Source of the DNA: an uncultured Bacteroidales bacterium
GTDB lineage: Bacteria; Bacteroidota; Bacteroidia; Bacteroidales; Paludibacteraceae
NCBI GenBank assembly: GCA_937885465.1
Contig: CAKZZM010000086.1
Location: 1 to 39,655, forward strand
Length of the DNA: 39,655 nucleotides
Reading direction: 5' to 3'
The notes under the pieces are model-generated. The model was given only the letters and a program-made list of their open reading frames with translations, was not told where the DNA came from and searched no databases. Both the position numbers and the translations under genes were made by a program. Every line of letters begins with the position of its first letter. Within the stretch, counting starts at the first letter, position 1. Below, piece after piece: positions 1 to 9,000 of this stretch.

Positions 1-54
1 CCAACGACCCCGAGATTACAAATCACGTGCTCTGGCCAACTGAGCTAAAGAGGC
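1..54 (-). tRNA. tRNA-Thr (TGT anticodon), 3' part cut by window edge
   Basis: Read on the minus strand from 54, the sequence begins GCCTCTTTAGCTCAGTTGG, which gives a normal acceptor 5' strand, T8/A9 and D-arm. The anticodon loop reads TTTGTAA, so the anticodon is TGT (threonine). The anticodon stem contains a T-T mismatch at the third pair as I fold it. The T-arm and acceptor 3' strand lie outside the window. From general knowledge, many Bacteroidota have a Xer recombinase gene near a tRNA-Thr that starts a tRNA cluster ahead of tuf; the xer gene upstream here fits that order, but tuf itself is not visible. Confidence 0.9.
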
Positions 55-60
55 AAAATC

Positions 61-94
61 ATTTACGATTTACAGATGTACGATGTACGATTTT
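61..94. repeat. TACGAT-word low-complexity repeat
   Basis: This stretch is built from repeated words TTACGATT and GTACGATGTACGA. The 13-mer GTACGATGTACGA also occurs in reverse orientation at 18480-18492, just past the stop codon of the glycosyltransferase gene. A related word set (GTACCATGTACAAAGTAC) is seen at 13667-13684. These look like short intergenic repeat words rather than a gene or site of known function. Confidence 0.45.
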
Positions 95-165
95 GGGTAG
101 TACAACAGGCATCGCACGAAATTGTAAAAGATCACTTTCGCTCTATCCCCGATAGAAAAGCGTTG

Positions 166-197
166 CAAAGGTAATGCTTTTTTTTGAACCTACCAAA
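166..197 (-). promoter_or_regulatory. Bacteroidota promoter for tRNA-Thr
   Basis: On the minus strand there is TTTG (197-194), a 20-nt spacer, then TACCTTTG (173-166), matching the Bacteroidota primary-sigma consensus TTTG / TAnnTTTG. It lies just downstream of the xer terminator and points at tRNA-Thr. The predicted start near 160 leaves a leader of about 105 nt before the tRNA. That leader contains the repeated word at 61-94 and a small CTATC/GATAG hairpin at 143-155. Confidence 0.7.
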
Positions 198-205
198 TAT
201 TTTGA

Positions 206-255
206 CAAAAAAAAATAAAAAAAATGATTTGCCCGCTATCTTTTCGGGCAAATCA
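206..255 (-). terminator. Rho-independent terminator of the xer operon
   Basis: An 11-bp perfect stem (225-235 with 245-255; minus-strand arm TGATTTGCCCG) with a 9-nt loop is followed on the minus strand by a long T-rich tract (224 down to 206). It sits about 50 nt past the xer stop codon and separates that transcript from the tRNA-Thr promoter. Confidence 0.85.
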
Positions 256-303
256 CAACCTACTTGCATTTATTATCCCTATAATGACTTATTCAGGTTT
301 AAC

Positions 304-1107
304 CTAATCCTTCATTGCACGCGGGTGCGACTTTTGATACACTTCTTTAAGTTGCTCAAAAGTGGTGTGGGTATAAACCTGCGTAGCAGCAAGAGAGGCA
401 TGTCCGAGCAAATCTTTTATGGTATTGATATCCGCCCCGTTGTTGAGCATCGTTGTAGCAAAAGTATGTCTGAGAACATGCGGCGAATGTTTCTTCAAAG
501 TACTCACCTCCCCCATTCTGTCACGCACTATCTTATACAACTGCGACTCCGTAAGCGGCTTGCCTTTACTGTTAAGAAAGAAAGCAAGAGAGACATCTTG
601 CTCCCCGTTATTCCTTACGCCGAATGTTTCTTCCCTACAACTCAAATACCTTTCAATCATAGCCGTCAGCCTCTCCCCAAACGGTACTATCCTTTCTTTC
701 CGCCGCTTGCCAAATACCCTGACCTGATGCTGACGAAGGTCTACATCATCATCTTTCAAGCCTAACATCTCAGCCCGACGCATACCTGTTTCGTATAGCA
801 TCTCAATAATAAGGCTGTCGCGCATTGACTCATAGTCATCGCTCCACTCCATCTGTTCCTCCGCGCGGTTCATCTCTTCCTCTTTGAAGAAAACAGGCAG
901 CGGTTTCTGCATCTTCGGGGCAATAACGCCACGCGTTATATCAACCGTCGTCATACCGAGACGCAGCAGATACTTGTAATAAGATCTGAGCGATGACAGC
1001 TTACGCCGTGCCGTTCGAGGTGTAACGCCGCCATCCAACAGCGACACTAACCACGCACGGACATCTGCCGTAGTGCTCTGTGTCGGCTGCCACTCTTCAA
1101 CGGGCAC
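304..1107 (-). CDS. Tyrosine recombinase XerC/XerD family
   Basis: Site-specific tyrosine recombinase, probably one of the chromosome-dimer-resolving Xer enzymes. Numbered from the GTG at 1107, the catalytic set is complete: R110 (TGMRRAE), K134 (FGKRRKER), H210-x2-R213 (HVLRHTFATT), H236 (LLGHASLAATQ) and nucleophile Y245. The GTG start given here is only the first canonical start codon. The same frame is open back to the stop codon of the kinase gene at 1237-1239, and the extra residues (ARFIEYLRVERRYSEHTV and following) are clearly the start of the Xer core-binding domain. No ATG, GTG or TTG occurs in that extension, so the true start is either a non-canonical codon (ATT/ATC around 1207-1221) or lost. 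The gene is last in a minus-strand series and is followed by a strong terminator. Confidence 0.9.
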   Translation of the reverse strand: MPVEEWQPTQSTTADVRAWLVSLLDGGVTPRTARRKLSSLRSYYKYLLRLGMTTVDITRGVIAPKMQKPLPVFFKEEEMNRAEEQMEWSDDYESMRDSLIIEMLYETGMRRAEMLGLKDDDVDLRQHQVRVFGKRRKERIVPFGERLTAMIERYLSCREETFGVRNNGEQDVSLAFFLNSKGKPLTESQLYKIVRDRMGEVSTLKKHSPHVLRHTFATTMLNNGADINTIKDLLGHASLAATQVYTHTTFEQLKEVYQKSHPRAMKD

Positions 1108-1236
1108 ATTAAGAAAACGGCAGAACTCACGAAGGTCCTGCTCGTATGCCTTTACGGTATGCTCCGAATAACGCCTCTCTACTCGGAGATATTCTATGAA
1201 GCGAGCGATAGAAATAGCGATACTTTTATGGGAATG

Positions 1237-1884
1237 TTATACTTCTCTTCCTACACCTTCCGATGCCTCAAACGGGAACAGACCGAACAATTCCGCATCT
1301 ATTCTATCCGTAATATAATTGAAACCCTCAGGATTATCGAGGAACTCTACCTTGTCCTTATCTATTATAAGCAGTTTGCCCTTATAGTCAGCAATCCAGC
1401 GCTCATATTTCTCGTTCAGACCTTGCAGATAATCTATTCGCATCGATGCCTCGTATGCCCTGCCTCGCTTCTGTATCTGAGCAATGAGATTTGGAATCGA
1501 TGAGCGCAGGTAGATAAGCAGGTCGGGATACTTGACAAGCGACATCATCAAATCGAACAAGTCGGTATAATTCTGAAAATCGCGATCGGACATATATCCC
1601 TGCTCATACAAGTTCGGAGCGAAGATACGGGCATCTTCGTAGATAGTACGATCCTGAATAATGGTTGCTTCCTCTTTCGATATTGCCACCACATCCTTAA
1701 AACGCTTATTAAGGAAGTATATCTGCAAGTTAAACGACCAGCGACTCATGTCGGCATAGAAATCTTCCAAATACGGATTATACTCCACAGACTCGAACTT
1801 AGGTGTCCAACCGTAATGTTTGGCGAGCATATTGGTAAGAGTCGTCTTACCTGCTCCTATATTACCTGCTACCGCTATATGCAT
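1237..1884 (-). CDS. Deoxynucleoside kinase, copy B
   Basis: Cytosolic salvage kinase phosphorylating deoxynucleosides (dNK / deoxyadenosine-deoxyguanosine kinase family), 215 residues. Visible features are the N-terminal P-loop GNIGAGKTTLT, the YNPYLEDFYAD motif, the (Q)DRTIYEDA segment corresponding to the family DRS motif, and the arginine-rich lid region QKRGRAYEASMRIDYL. The start was set at MHIAVAG because the longer frame merely translates an AAAAATG repeat. The neighbouring upstream gene is a close paralogue. The C-terminus carries about 12 residues (FEASEGVGREV region) beyond the end of the paralogue, and its stop codon is in frame with the following recombinase. Substrate preference cannot be read from the sequence. 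Confidence 0.92.
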   Translation of the reverse strand: MHIAVAGNIGAGKTTLTNMLAKHYGWTPKFESVEYNPYLEDFYADMSRWSFNLQIYFLNKRFKDVVAISKEEATIIQDRTIYEDARIFAPNLYEQGYMSDRDFQNYTDLFDLMMSLVKYPDLLIYLRSSIPNLIAQIQKRGRAYEASMRIDYLQGLNEKYERWIADYKGKLLIIDKDKVEFLDNPEGFNYITDRIDAELFGLFPFEASEGVGREV

Positions 1885-1887
1885 AAA

Positions 1888-1921
1888 GAAATGAAAAATG
1901 AAAAATGAAAAATGAAAAAAC
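1888..1921. repeat. AAAAATG tandem repeat between the kinase genes
   Basis: About four near-perfect 7-bp units (GAAAAAT phase) lie between the two kinase genes, immediately upstream of the copy B start codon. On the transcribed strand this is a run of CATTTTT units. Related A-rich words occur at 15524-15543, 36243-36262 and 38622-38650. A leader role (A/T-rich, unstructured ribosome landing site) is possible but not shown. Confidence 0.6.
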
Positions 1922-1937
1922 AAAGTGAAAATGAATA

Positions 1938-2555
1938 TTAACTGAACAGACCGAACAGTTGTGCATCTATTCTGTTTACGATAGAGCCGAATTGTTCGGG
2001 GATATGCTCGAAATCTAAGCCGTCGCTCTCAACCACAAGCACCTTACCCTTATACTTGTTGAAGATAAAATCTTCGTACCTCTCGTTCAGACCTTTCAGG
2101 TAGTCGAGTTGCATCTGCTGCTCATAGTCGCGCCCTCGCTTCTGTATCTGTCTCACCAATTCCGGCACTGACTTTCTCAAATAAATCATAAGGTCGGGCG
2201 TACGGGTGACCAGTGTCATCAACTCAAATAATTCCATATAGGTGTTATAATCGGTTTCTGAGAGATTACCCTGACGATAATTATTCTCAGTGAACACATA
2301 CACCCCCTCAAAAATCGAACGATCTTGTATAACAGTATGTTCGGTTCTGCCTATTTCAAGCACATCACGAAATCGCTCTTTCAAGAAATACACCTCCAGC
2401 GCAAACGACCAGCGGCTGATATCCTTATAGTAATCTTCTAAATAAGGATTAACCATAACAGGCTCCAACCGCGCTTCCCAACCGTAATGGCGGGCAAGCA
2501 TCTGAGTGAGAGTCGTCTTTCCGGCACCTATATTTCCTGCTACTGCTATATGCAT
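1938..2555 (-). CDS. Deoxynucleoside kinase, copy A
   Basis: Paralogue of the next gene downstream, 205 residues, deoxynucleoside kinase family. It has the P-loop GNIGAGKTTLTQ, VNPYLEDYYKD, the family DRS motif (IQDRSIFEG) and the lid QKRGRDYEQQMQLDYL. The start at MHIAVAG aligns exactly with the paralogue; the longer open frame upstream runs through a palindrome and the end of the preceding gene and is not credible. It is separated by about 50 nt from copy B. Tandem paired deoxynucleoside kinases are known in some Firmicutes, where the two gene products form a heterodimer with split dA/dG specificity; the same arrangement is an inference here. Confidence 0.92.
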   Translation of the reverse strand: MHIAVAGNIGAGKTTLTQMLARHYGWEARLEPVMVNPYLEDYYKDISRWSFALEVYFLKERFRDVLEIGRTEHTVIQDRSIFEGVYVFTENNYRQGNLSETDYNTYMELFELMTLVTRTPDLMIYLRKSVPELVRQIQKRGRDYEQQMQLDYLKGLNERYEDFIFNKYKGKVLVVESDGLDFEHIPEQFGSIVNRIDAQLFGLFS

Positions 2556-2578
2556 TGGTTTCGTTAGTATTGTAATGG

Positions 2579-2593
2579 CGGACGCTTCGTCCG
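2579..2593. repeat. Small hairpin CGGAC/GTCCG
   Basis: A 5-bp stem (2579-2583 with 2589-2593), extendable by one pair with a tight loop, lies just before the larger palindrome at 2607-2636 in the gap between the small exported-protein gene and kinase copy A. No T-run follows, so it is not an obvious terminator. Confidence 0.4.
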
Positions 2594-2606
2594 TTTCATC
2601 GGAAGC

Positions 2607-2636
2607 AGTGGAGCCATAGCATGCTATGGCTCCACT
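2607..2636. repeat. 30-bp perfect palindrome, AGTGGAG-capped
   Basis: Perfect inverted repeat with arms AGTGGAGCCATAGCA and TGCTATGGCTCCACT and no spacer. Its ends AGTGGAG/CTCCACT match the ends of the palindromic repeats found at 23427, 29032, 35138 and 35165, while the interior differs. It lies in the 89-nt gap between the exported-protein gene and kinase copy A, with no T-tract on either strand. Confidence 0.75.
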
Positions 2637-2644
2637 TAATACTA

Positions 2645-3046
2645 TTATGCTTCGCGCCGTCTGATACGCATTCCTACGCAATACGCCAAAGCAGCAAACA
2701 GCATAGCCCACAACCCGTTACCGACGGGTAACACTGAACCCGGTTGATCTGTTGAGCTATTATCATCAGGATCACTATCCTCTCCGTCATCATCACCTAA
2801 CACACGGCGGCGATTACGAGTAGAAGAAGCGTCATTTTCGCTCGTCTGATAGAAATCATGCGAGGTTGCCATCTGCGGTTGTGCCAACGGCTGCGTACCA
2901 TTGATATTTTGAAACTGCGCCCCCGTTGAGAACTCACTTCCCGTCATCGGCACTTCTAATCCTGAGGTTACCTGCGCATTCAACTCACCTGCCGCCATCA
3001 GCAGGGCAAATACAATCAAAAAACTTAAATGTACCATCTTTTTCAT
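2645..3046 (-). CDS. Small exported protein with exosortase-like C-terminal tail
   Basis: 133 residues of no recognised family. The N-terminus is a signal peptide (lysines, then FLIVFALLMAAG, probable cut after LNAQ). The middle is Ser/Thr/Asn-rich, followed by a basic NRRR patch and an acidic stretch (GDDDGEDSDPDD). The C-terminus is tripartite: PVGNG (107-111), a hydrophobic segment (112-126) and RIRRREA. That layout is what exosortase or LPXTG-type sorting signals look like, and an exosortase-family protein is encoded at 14983; the link is inference. It starts 18 nt after the giant surface protein and has a full AGGAGG (3060-3055) exactly 8 nt before the ATG, which is unusual in this phylum. 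Confidence 0.75.
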   Translation of the reverse strand: MKKMVHLSFLIVFALLMAAGELNAQVTSGLEVPMTGSEFSTGAQFQNINGTQPLAQPQMATSHDFYQTSENDASSTRNRRRVLGDDDGEDSDPDDNSSTDQPGSVLPVGNGLWAMLFAALAYCVGMRIRRREA

Positions 3047-3054
3047 ATCTCTAA

Positions 3055-3060
3055 CCTCCT
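3055..3060 (-). promoter_or_regulatory. Strong Shine-Dalgarno for the small exported protein
   Basis: AGGAGG on the minus strand, 8 nt before the ATG at 3046, in the 18-nt gap after the giant surface-protein gene. Same core and spacing as the element at 33102-33109. Confidence 0.8.
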
Positions 3061-3064
3061 CTAA

Positions 3065-6000
3065 TTAGCGTTTGTAAATTATCTTTATAGATTCGGTTGT
3101 ATCCTTTCCGTTAATAGTCAGCATATATACTCCTGACTGCGGCAGACTTATCGTTGTTTCTGCTGAAGCCTTAGCGGTTGCAACGATGCGACCCGTTGCA
3201 TCATACACACGGATATCCGTCATACCGTGCAGACCTGTCAGCATAATGCCGCCTTCTGCTGTGCGAACGCCGATACCATCCTTCGCCTCGATAATCTCAT
3301 TCTCCGTCGTCACGTCGGCACGCTGACTAATCCTCAGTTGAAGTGAGAAGCGGCTGTTGCACATACCCTCTTCAGCCTCAAACGAATACTCACTTTGCAT
3401 CAAGTCGGTCGTCTGTTGCGTTTCTGCATCATAGAGATATACTGCCTCTATACCGCTGCTCGGCTCGCCCTTGAGAGAGAGAATATGCTCACCATCGTGG
3501 CGGAAGATGGCACCGACAGGTATCATCTGTGCCGCCTGTGCTTCCGGTATAGCATTGAAGACCATATTACCCTTTGCGGCTATAGTATAAACCTGCGGAC
3601 GAGCATCGGCACTCATATTCTTCTCGAGGTCATACATAAGGTCATAACCGGCGGTGAACTTATCGTTGATATCAATCGTCGTCTTATCAGCAAGCGGAGC
3701 ACCTTCTACCTCAACCTCATCACCATTCTCATCGATAATAGTTTCCATAGGCAAGATAGCATCTGCAAGCGACAGTCTGACACGCATCGTCGCCATACTT
3801 CCCGTATCGCGGGTTCTCAGCGGAGCGGAGGCAACAGGCATTGTGCCGAACGAAGCACTGCCACCTGAGTCAACCTGAACGAAGAACGCACTGAACGGCA
3901 GTATCTCCACTTCAGCCGCCTCTACCTGCTCCGACCAAGTACCATCAGAAGCCTGCATCGTTACCTTAAGGTCTTCAACCAAAGTACCGAGAGTGCCATC
4001 AAAACATTTCTTCTGATAAGGAACCTTCACGCCCTCTGCCTTGGCAGCGAATGTCGGCAGACCAACGAAGTTCCACCCCCAGTGGTTATTCCATGCATTA
4101 CGATTGATAAACGAGTCGAGTGCAAGTTCAACCGGTGTCGCAGACGGAGCAATTACATCTACTTCCGTGGGGAAGAGATACTCACGATAATACTTCGTGT
4201 TTGTCCCTATCTCATAACCATGATGAGCATTGACGGTTGTAGTCGGCGATTCCCTATTGCTTTCAACCTCTTTCCATGTCTCGGCATTAACATAGTCGTA
4301 TTGAACCACACCTGCCACAACTGCCTTACTTTGATCAAGACCGGCTCTACCCTCACTGTCGTAATACTTAAAGAGCATCTGCTTCTGCTTTGGGACAGTG
4401 GTAGGATGGAGGGTCGTTCCTATATCGGCAAACGAACAGTTATACGGCAACGACATCAGCCAGTTGCGAGACTTATCCGTAACTCGCTTCGAATATACAA
4501 CTCTCACTTTAGAGTTCGCATTTGGCTTTATGGATGCTCCCGTGCCTAACTCTAAGCTACCATTGGCATCATTCTTACTTTTGATAATAAGTGTATCAGT
4601 CTTTAGTGTATAACCTGCACTGACAACAAGTTTAGCACCCGAGCCTATCGTTACCTTTCTAACGGTAGCATTAGCAATGATAGTGCCTGTACTGTTATCC
4701 ACCACATATATCTCATCGTTAGAAGTCAAGGTAGATGAGAGACCATCGTCCTTTAATATATAAGGTATGCGCACATATTGTACTGTAAGCGTATCACCAT
4801 GCGCATACGAACCGCTCGTCTTGCTTACATCGCGAAGCATCAGGCAGATAGAGTCGCCCGTATTATACGGGTAGGCAGCAGTCATCGTCTGATCGTCATT
4901 AGGCACACTCGTCGAAATAGTATTGAGATTATTAACATACAATCTCGCATTCGTTGCCGCCGTCAAAGCTTGATTACCGAGCATAACGGTGAAATTGCTG
5001 CGAGTCCAATCTGTTACTTGCAGATAACCCGCCTCCGGATCTTCTTCGTGCTTGAAACTCTCATAACGCTTAACTGTCACACGCACACGCGATACACTAT
5101 CACAACCACCATCTGTGGCATTCTCAAGCGTGTGCTCCCATTCATACTCCTTACCGGCCTTCAGACCAAAATAGGCATCCGACCAAGTGACACCCGTCTT
5201 AGGATGAACACCGGTAAACCCGTAGGCGGCACCATAGATTTCCACCTCAGCCCACTCGCTTGTATGGTTTCCTACTCCATCTATCTCCAAAGTAAAGGTA
5301 TGGATAGAGTCGAAGCCGGCTATGGTCTTCATTCTATCTTCTATTTCAAACTCATCACCTTCTCTTCCAGAAGAAACATCAATACTTGTTGCAGAAACAT
5401 CATCAATATAGATATTATGCTCAACCGAACCCTTATCCCCTGAAGTGTGTCCTTCCCAATTATAGGTACCGGAACAGGTGTATCTTTTATCCTCTTCAAT
5501 CTCATATTCGGGATATACCATAAGCAGAACTGTTACAAGAGAGTCCGTTGAACCATTCTTCGCCTCAAGAGCAGTTGCTACATACGATAACTTTTGAGTT
5601 TTCGGGAAGGCAGACACATCATCACCCGAGGTGAACACCTCATAGTTGCCGACCTCTTCAAATAACAGTGTAGAAAGCACTGTACTCGAACCGGCACGAA
5701 CAATATCATACCTATACGAACCCGACGCAGGCAGAGCTTTGGTGCCTATCTTAACAACCGAAACTATCGTATCGAAGATAGCCTCTACAGAAGTATCACC
5801 CTCAACAGTTATTGAACTGCACGCATCTGTCAAACCATTGCTCCACTCCACGAACTCATAACCGTAGTTCGGTATAGCAACGAAATATACATCCTCTCCA
5901 TCATTAACGGCAGTTGATGTCTCTTCCGGGTCACGAGGATCGCAAGATAAGCCGTCTGCCAATACCGCCTTACCCCAAGGAGTCGAGGCATCCACCCCAA

Positions 6001-9000
6001 TCTCAACAAGCATACCATTATACTCGAATGCACCGATATCATAAACACCGGCACCACCAAACGAAGCAGGACGCGACTCGCCGTTAAAGTCATTGCCCAT
6101 CTCGGTTATTGAAGAAGCATCATAACCTTGATCGATAAACTCAGAAGCCCCTCTCAGGTGGAGGAACTCTTCCGACGACGGGTCAACCGACATAAAGTTC
6201 TTTGCATCCGATTGAGATATTACATGATTATCCCCCGTAATATCAAACAATTCAGCAGTAGGGAGTGTTCCGGTCATATAATTATGGTGTACCGGCAAGC
6301 CCGTCAGTTCTTTTCCGGTCAGCCACTTGCCACCCTTCGTCATCTTGACGATATTATTGGCAACAAGCGATGATGCGGTACCTGAATAGAGATACATACC
6401 GCCTGCATTGTTATATAAGGTGTTGTTAACAATATTACCCGCACCGGTATAGATAGTATAGTTACCGGTTGACTTATTAGAAGTATTATTGTAGAATAGC
6501 GAGTTATATACATGTACCACATCCGGCACCGCCTTCGCCCCATACAGTGCAATACCAAATAGTGAACCAGAGGTGCTTCCAAACTGATTATCAAAGAAGC
6601 GACCTCTATTAACAGTATTAGATGCGCCGGCTACGGCATTCAGTGCCAAACCGCCACCATATAAGGTCTTCACAGACGCAGTGTTACCGCTCACGACAGC
6701 ATCGTCTATCGTAATACTCGCACCGGCCTGACCTGCACTTATATAACCACCTACACCATAAATAGCCTTCTCAGCCAAACTTATAGTATTATCTACAAAC
6801 GAACATTCGCTAAATGTCTGCGTCTTCGTAGCAGATGAGGTAGCTGCGGTTAAAGAATATAAGCCGACGCCATAGATGGTTATACCATTAGTTATCTCGT
6901 TCTCACTAAAAACACAGCCGTCTGCTGTCAAACCGCCTGATATATACGCACCTGCACCGTATGCGGGAGCCTTGCACGATGCTGACGATACTACCGCTGC
7001 CGAAGACGAGAGGGTATTCCTGCTGACCTCTACATTGTCAAGGTTATACACACCACCTGTCAAGTAGAGACCGGCACCGTAAGCAGTAGCACTTGCCGTT
7101 GCCGCCGCATTGGTTGTAAGTGAAGCATCAGCCGTTACAGACATACTATTGTCGGCAAAGACAGCACCATCAATATCAGCATTACCCGACACATATAATC
7201 CGGCACCATAACCTACTACCTTAACCGCTGTAGTCAGAGGATCCGTAGGTGCAGAAGATGAGGTAATAGAGTTACTGTTGAATCGCCCTCCGTTGACTAT
7301 TGCCCCACCTTTTATATAAGCGCCCGCACCGGAACCGGTGGTAGAAGCCGTCGAACGATTGTTCTTTGCAATAACATCATTGAGAGTTGCACCAGCGGCA
7401 TAGACATAGAGTCCTGCACCATTTGCAGCAGTAACACCATTAATAACATTACCATCTGCCGGTGTCTCGCCTCCGAATGTAACATCATTGAGAGTTACAG
7501 GACCTGTACTGACATACACACCTGCACCCGCAGCAGCACCGGTTGCCGGATTGAGAACATTGGCTTTGAACTCCACACTCTCAATTGTAGGGGGAGCCTC
7601 TTTTATATAAGCACCACCTCCGTACGCAATCGTTCCTGCATTGGATTCATTACCCTCGAAGGTAGAAGAAAGGATTGAGCCACCACCTGTGGCTAAATAC
7701 ATACCGGCACCGTATGCCGTAGTAGTTGCCCGAATAGTATCACCATAGAAACGAGTGTCTGAAATATCCACAATGCCTGCTTTTACATACATACCGGCAC
7801 CATTGGCTGCCGTTTCTGCTTTCGCCACATTCTTGCTTATCTCCGTTCCACCCTGCAGCGTTATACCACCTGCTGCAACATATACGCCCGCGCCATTGGC
7901 TGTCGTATATTCCGACTCCAGCACATTATGCTCCACTTTTGAGGCGTTGATTGTCAATCCGTAATTAGCGGAATATACACCTGCACCCATAACGGCTGCA
8001 GTAGAAGAGGTCAGAGTGTTGTCGTGTATATAGCAGCCGTCAATCGTCGGACTTAGCCGCTCGCCCGCCACAATTACACCGATGGAATATACGCCCGCTG
8101 CCATAGTCGTCTCACTCACATTGTTACTAACAACGCAATTAAGCAACTGAGAGTTACCACGCAGCGAGACACCTGCGCCCTTACTCGTCTTCTCTGTCAG
8201 ACCATTCTGAAGAGTTACACCCTCCAAAATAGCAAGGTTATTACCGGCAACGCTATAATAATCTACGCAACGGCGAGTGTTCTTACCGTCTATTATGGTA
8301 ACATGCTCGAAGTCCCAAGGATCGCCGCTCGACATAGTACGGTCAGAGAGGTCTTCCTCCGTTCCCGCAAAACCGCCATAGATAGACACATAATTATACA
8401 TTCGGAAGACATATTCACCTGTTGCGGCGGTATAAGTACCTTCCTTTACCCACACCTGGTTCTGCTGACCATTGGTGGTGTGAGCCGAATTGGCAAGCGT
8501 TACACCTTTAGCAATAGTCTTAACAGCCTTCGCCCATGACTTACCATTATTGCTATCACTACCATTCTCATCATCCACGTAATACACAATATACTCACCC
8601 GGGGTAAACACACGCAGAGTCCATGTGTAGAGAGTATCAACAAGAGTGGTCGGATCTTGCGCATAAGTCACCATCTCTGTATAACTGGTTGCCTTCGTCA
8701 ATTTATTGCCGTTATAGACGGCAAAATGACGCCTTACATCATTATCGCCAAAGTTCGCATCATCAAATTTATCTGAAGCATTATCAAAGGTGAAGGTCTC
8801 GCCTTTATTAATGGTATCAAGTATTGCAGTATGTTTAGCAAACGCACGATACTCTGCCTTCAGATTCACATTCGCGCTGATAGACGAGAGAGTACGCGGG
8901 TTCTCGGTACTACCATCACTCCATTGCACAAAATACTCCTTCGTCAATGCAGCCAAGCCGTTAACCTTAACCCTATCTTGTGCGTAGATAACCACATCCG

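Noticed and set aside
304..1107. Xer gene as an integrase of a mobile element next to tRNA-Thr
   Set aside because: It resembles house-keeping XerC/D, no att repeats or cargo are seen, and xer near tRNA-Thr is a normal Bacteroidota arrangement.
1885..1923. N-terminal extension of kinase copy B (MFFHFSFFIFHFF...)
   Set aside because: It only translates the AAAAATG tandem repeat, and the paralogue starts at MHIAVAG.
2556..2711. N-terminal extension of kinase copy A
   Set aside because: It runs through a palindrome and overlaps the end of the exported-protein gene; the kinase fold begins at MHIAVAG.
5830..6594. Antisense-looking or alternative-frame open frames across the giant surface gene
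   Set aside because: They are shadows of the long coding frame, with no recognisable domains or start signals.
6500..8200. Repeat spacing that superficially resembles a CRISPR array
   Set aside because: The repeats are degenerate, variably spaced and lie in one long open frame encoding beta-helix turns.
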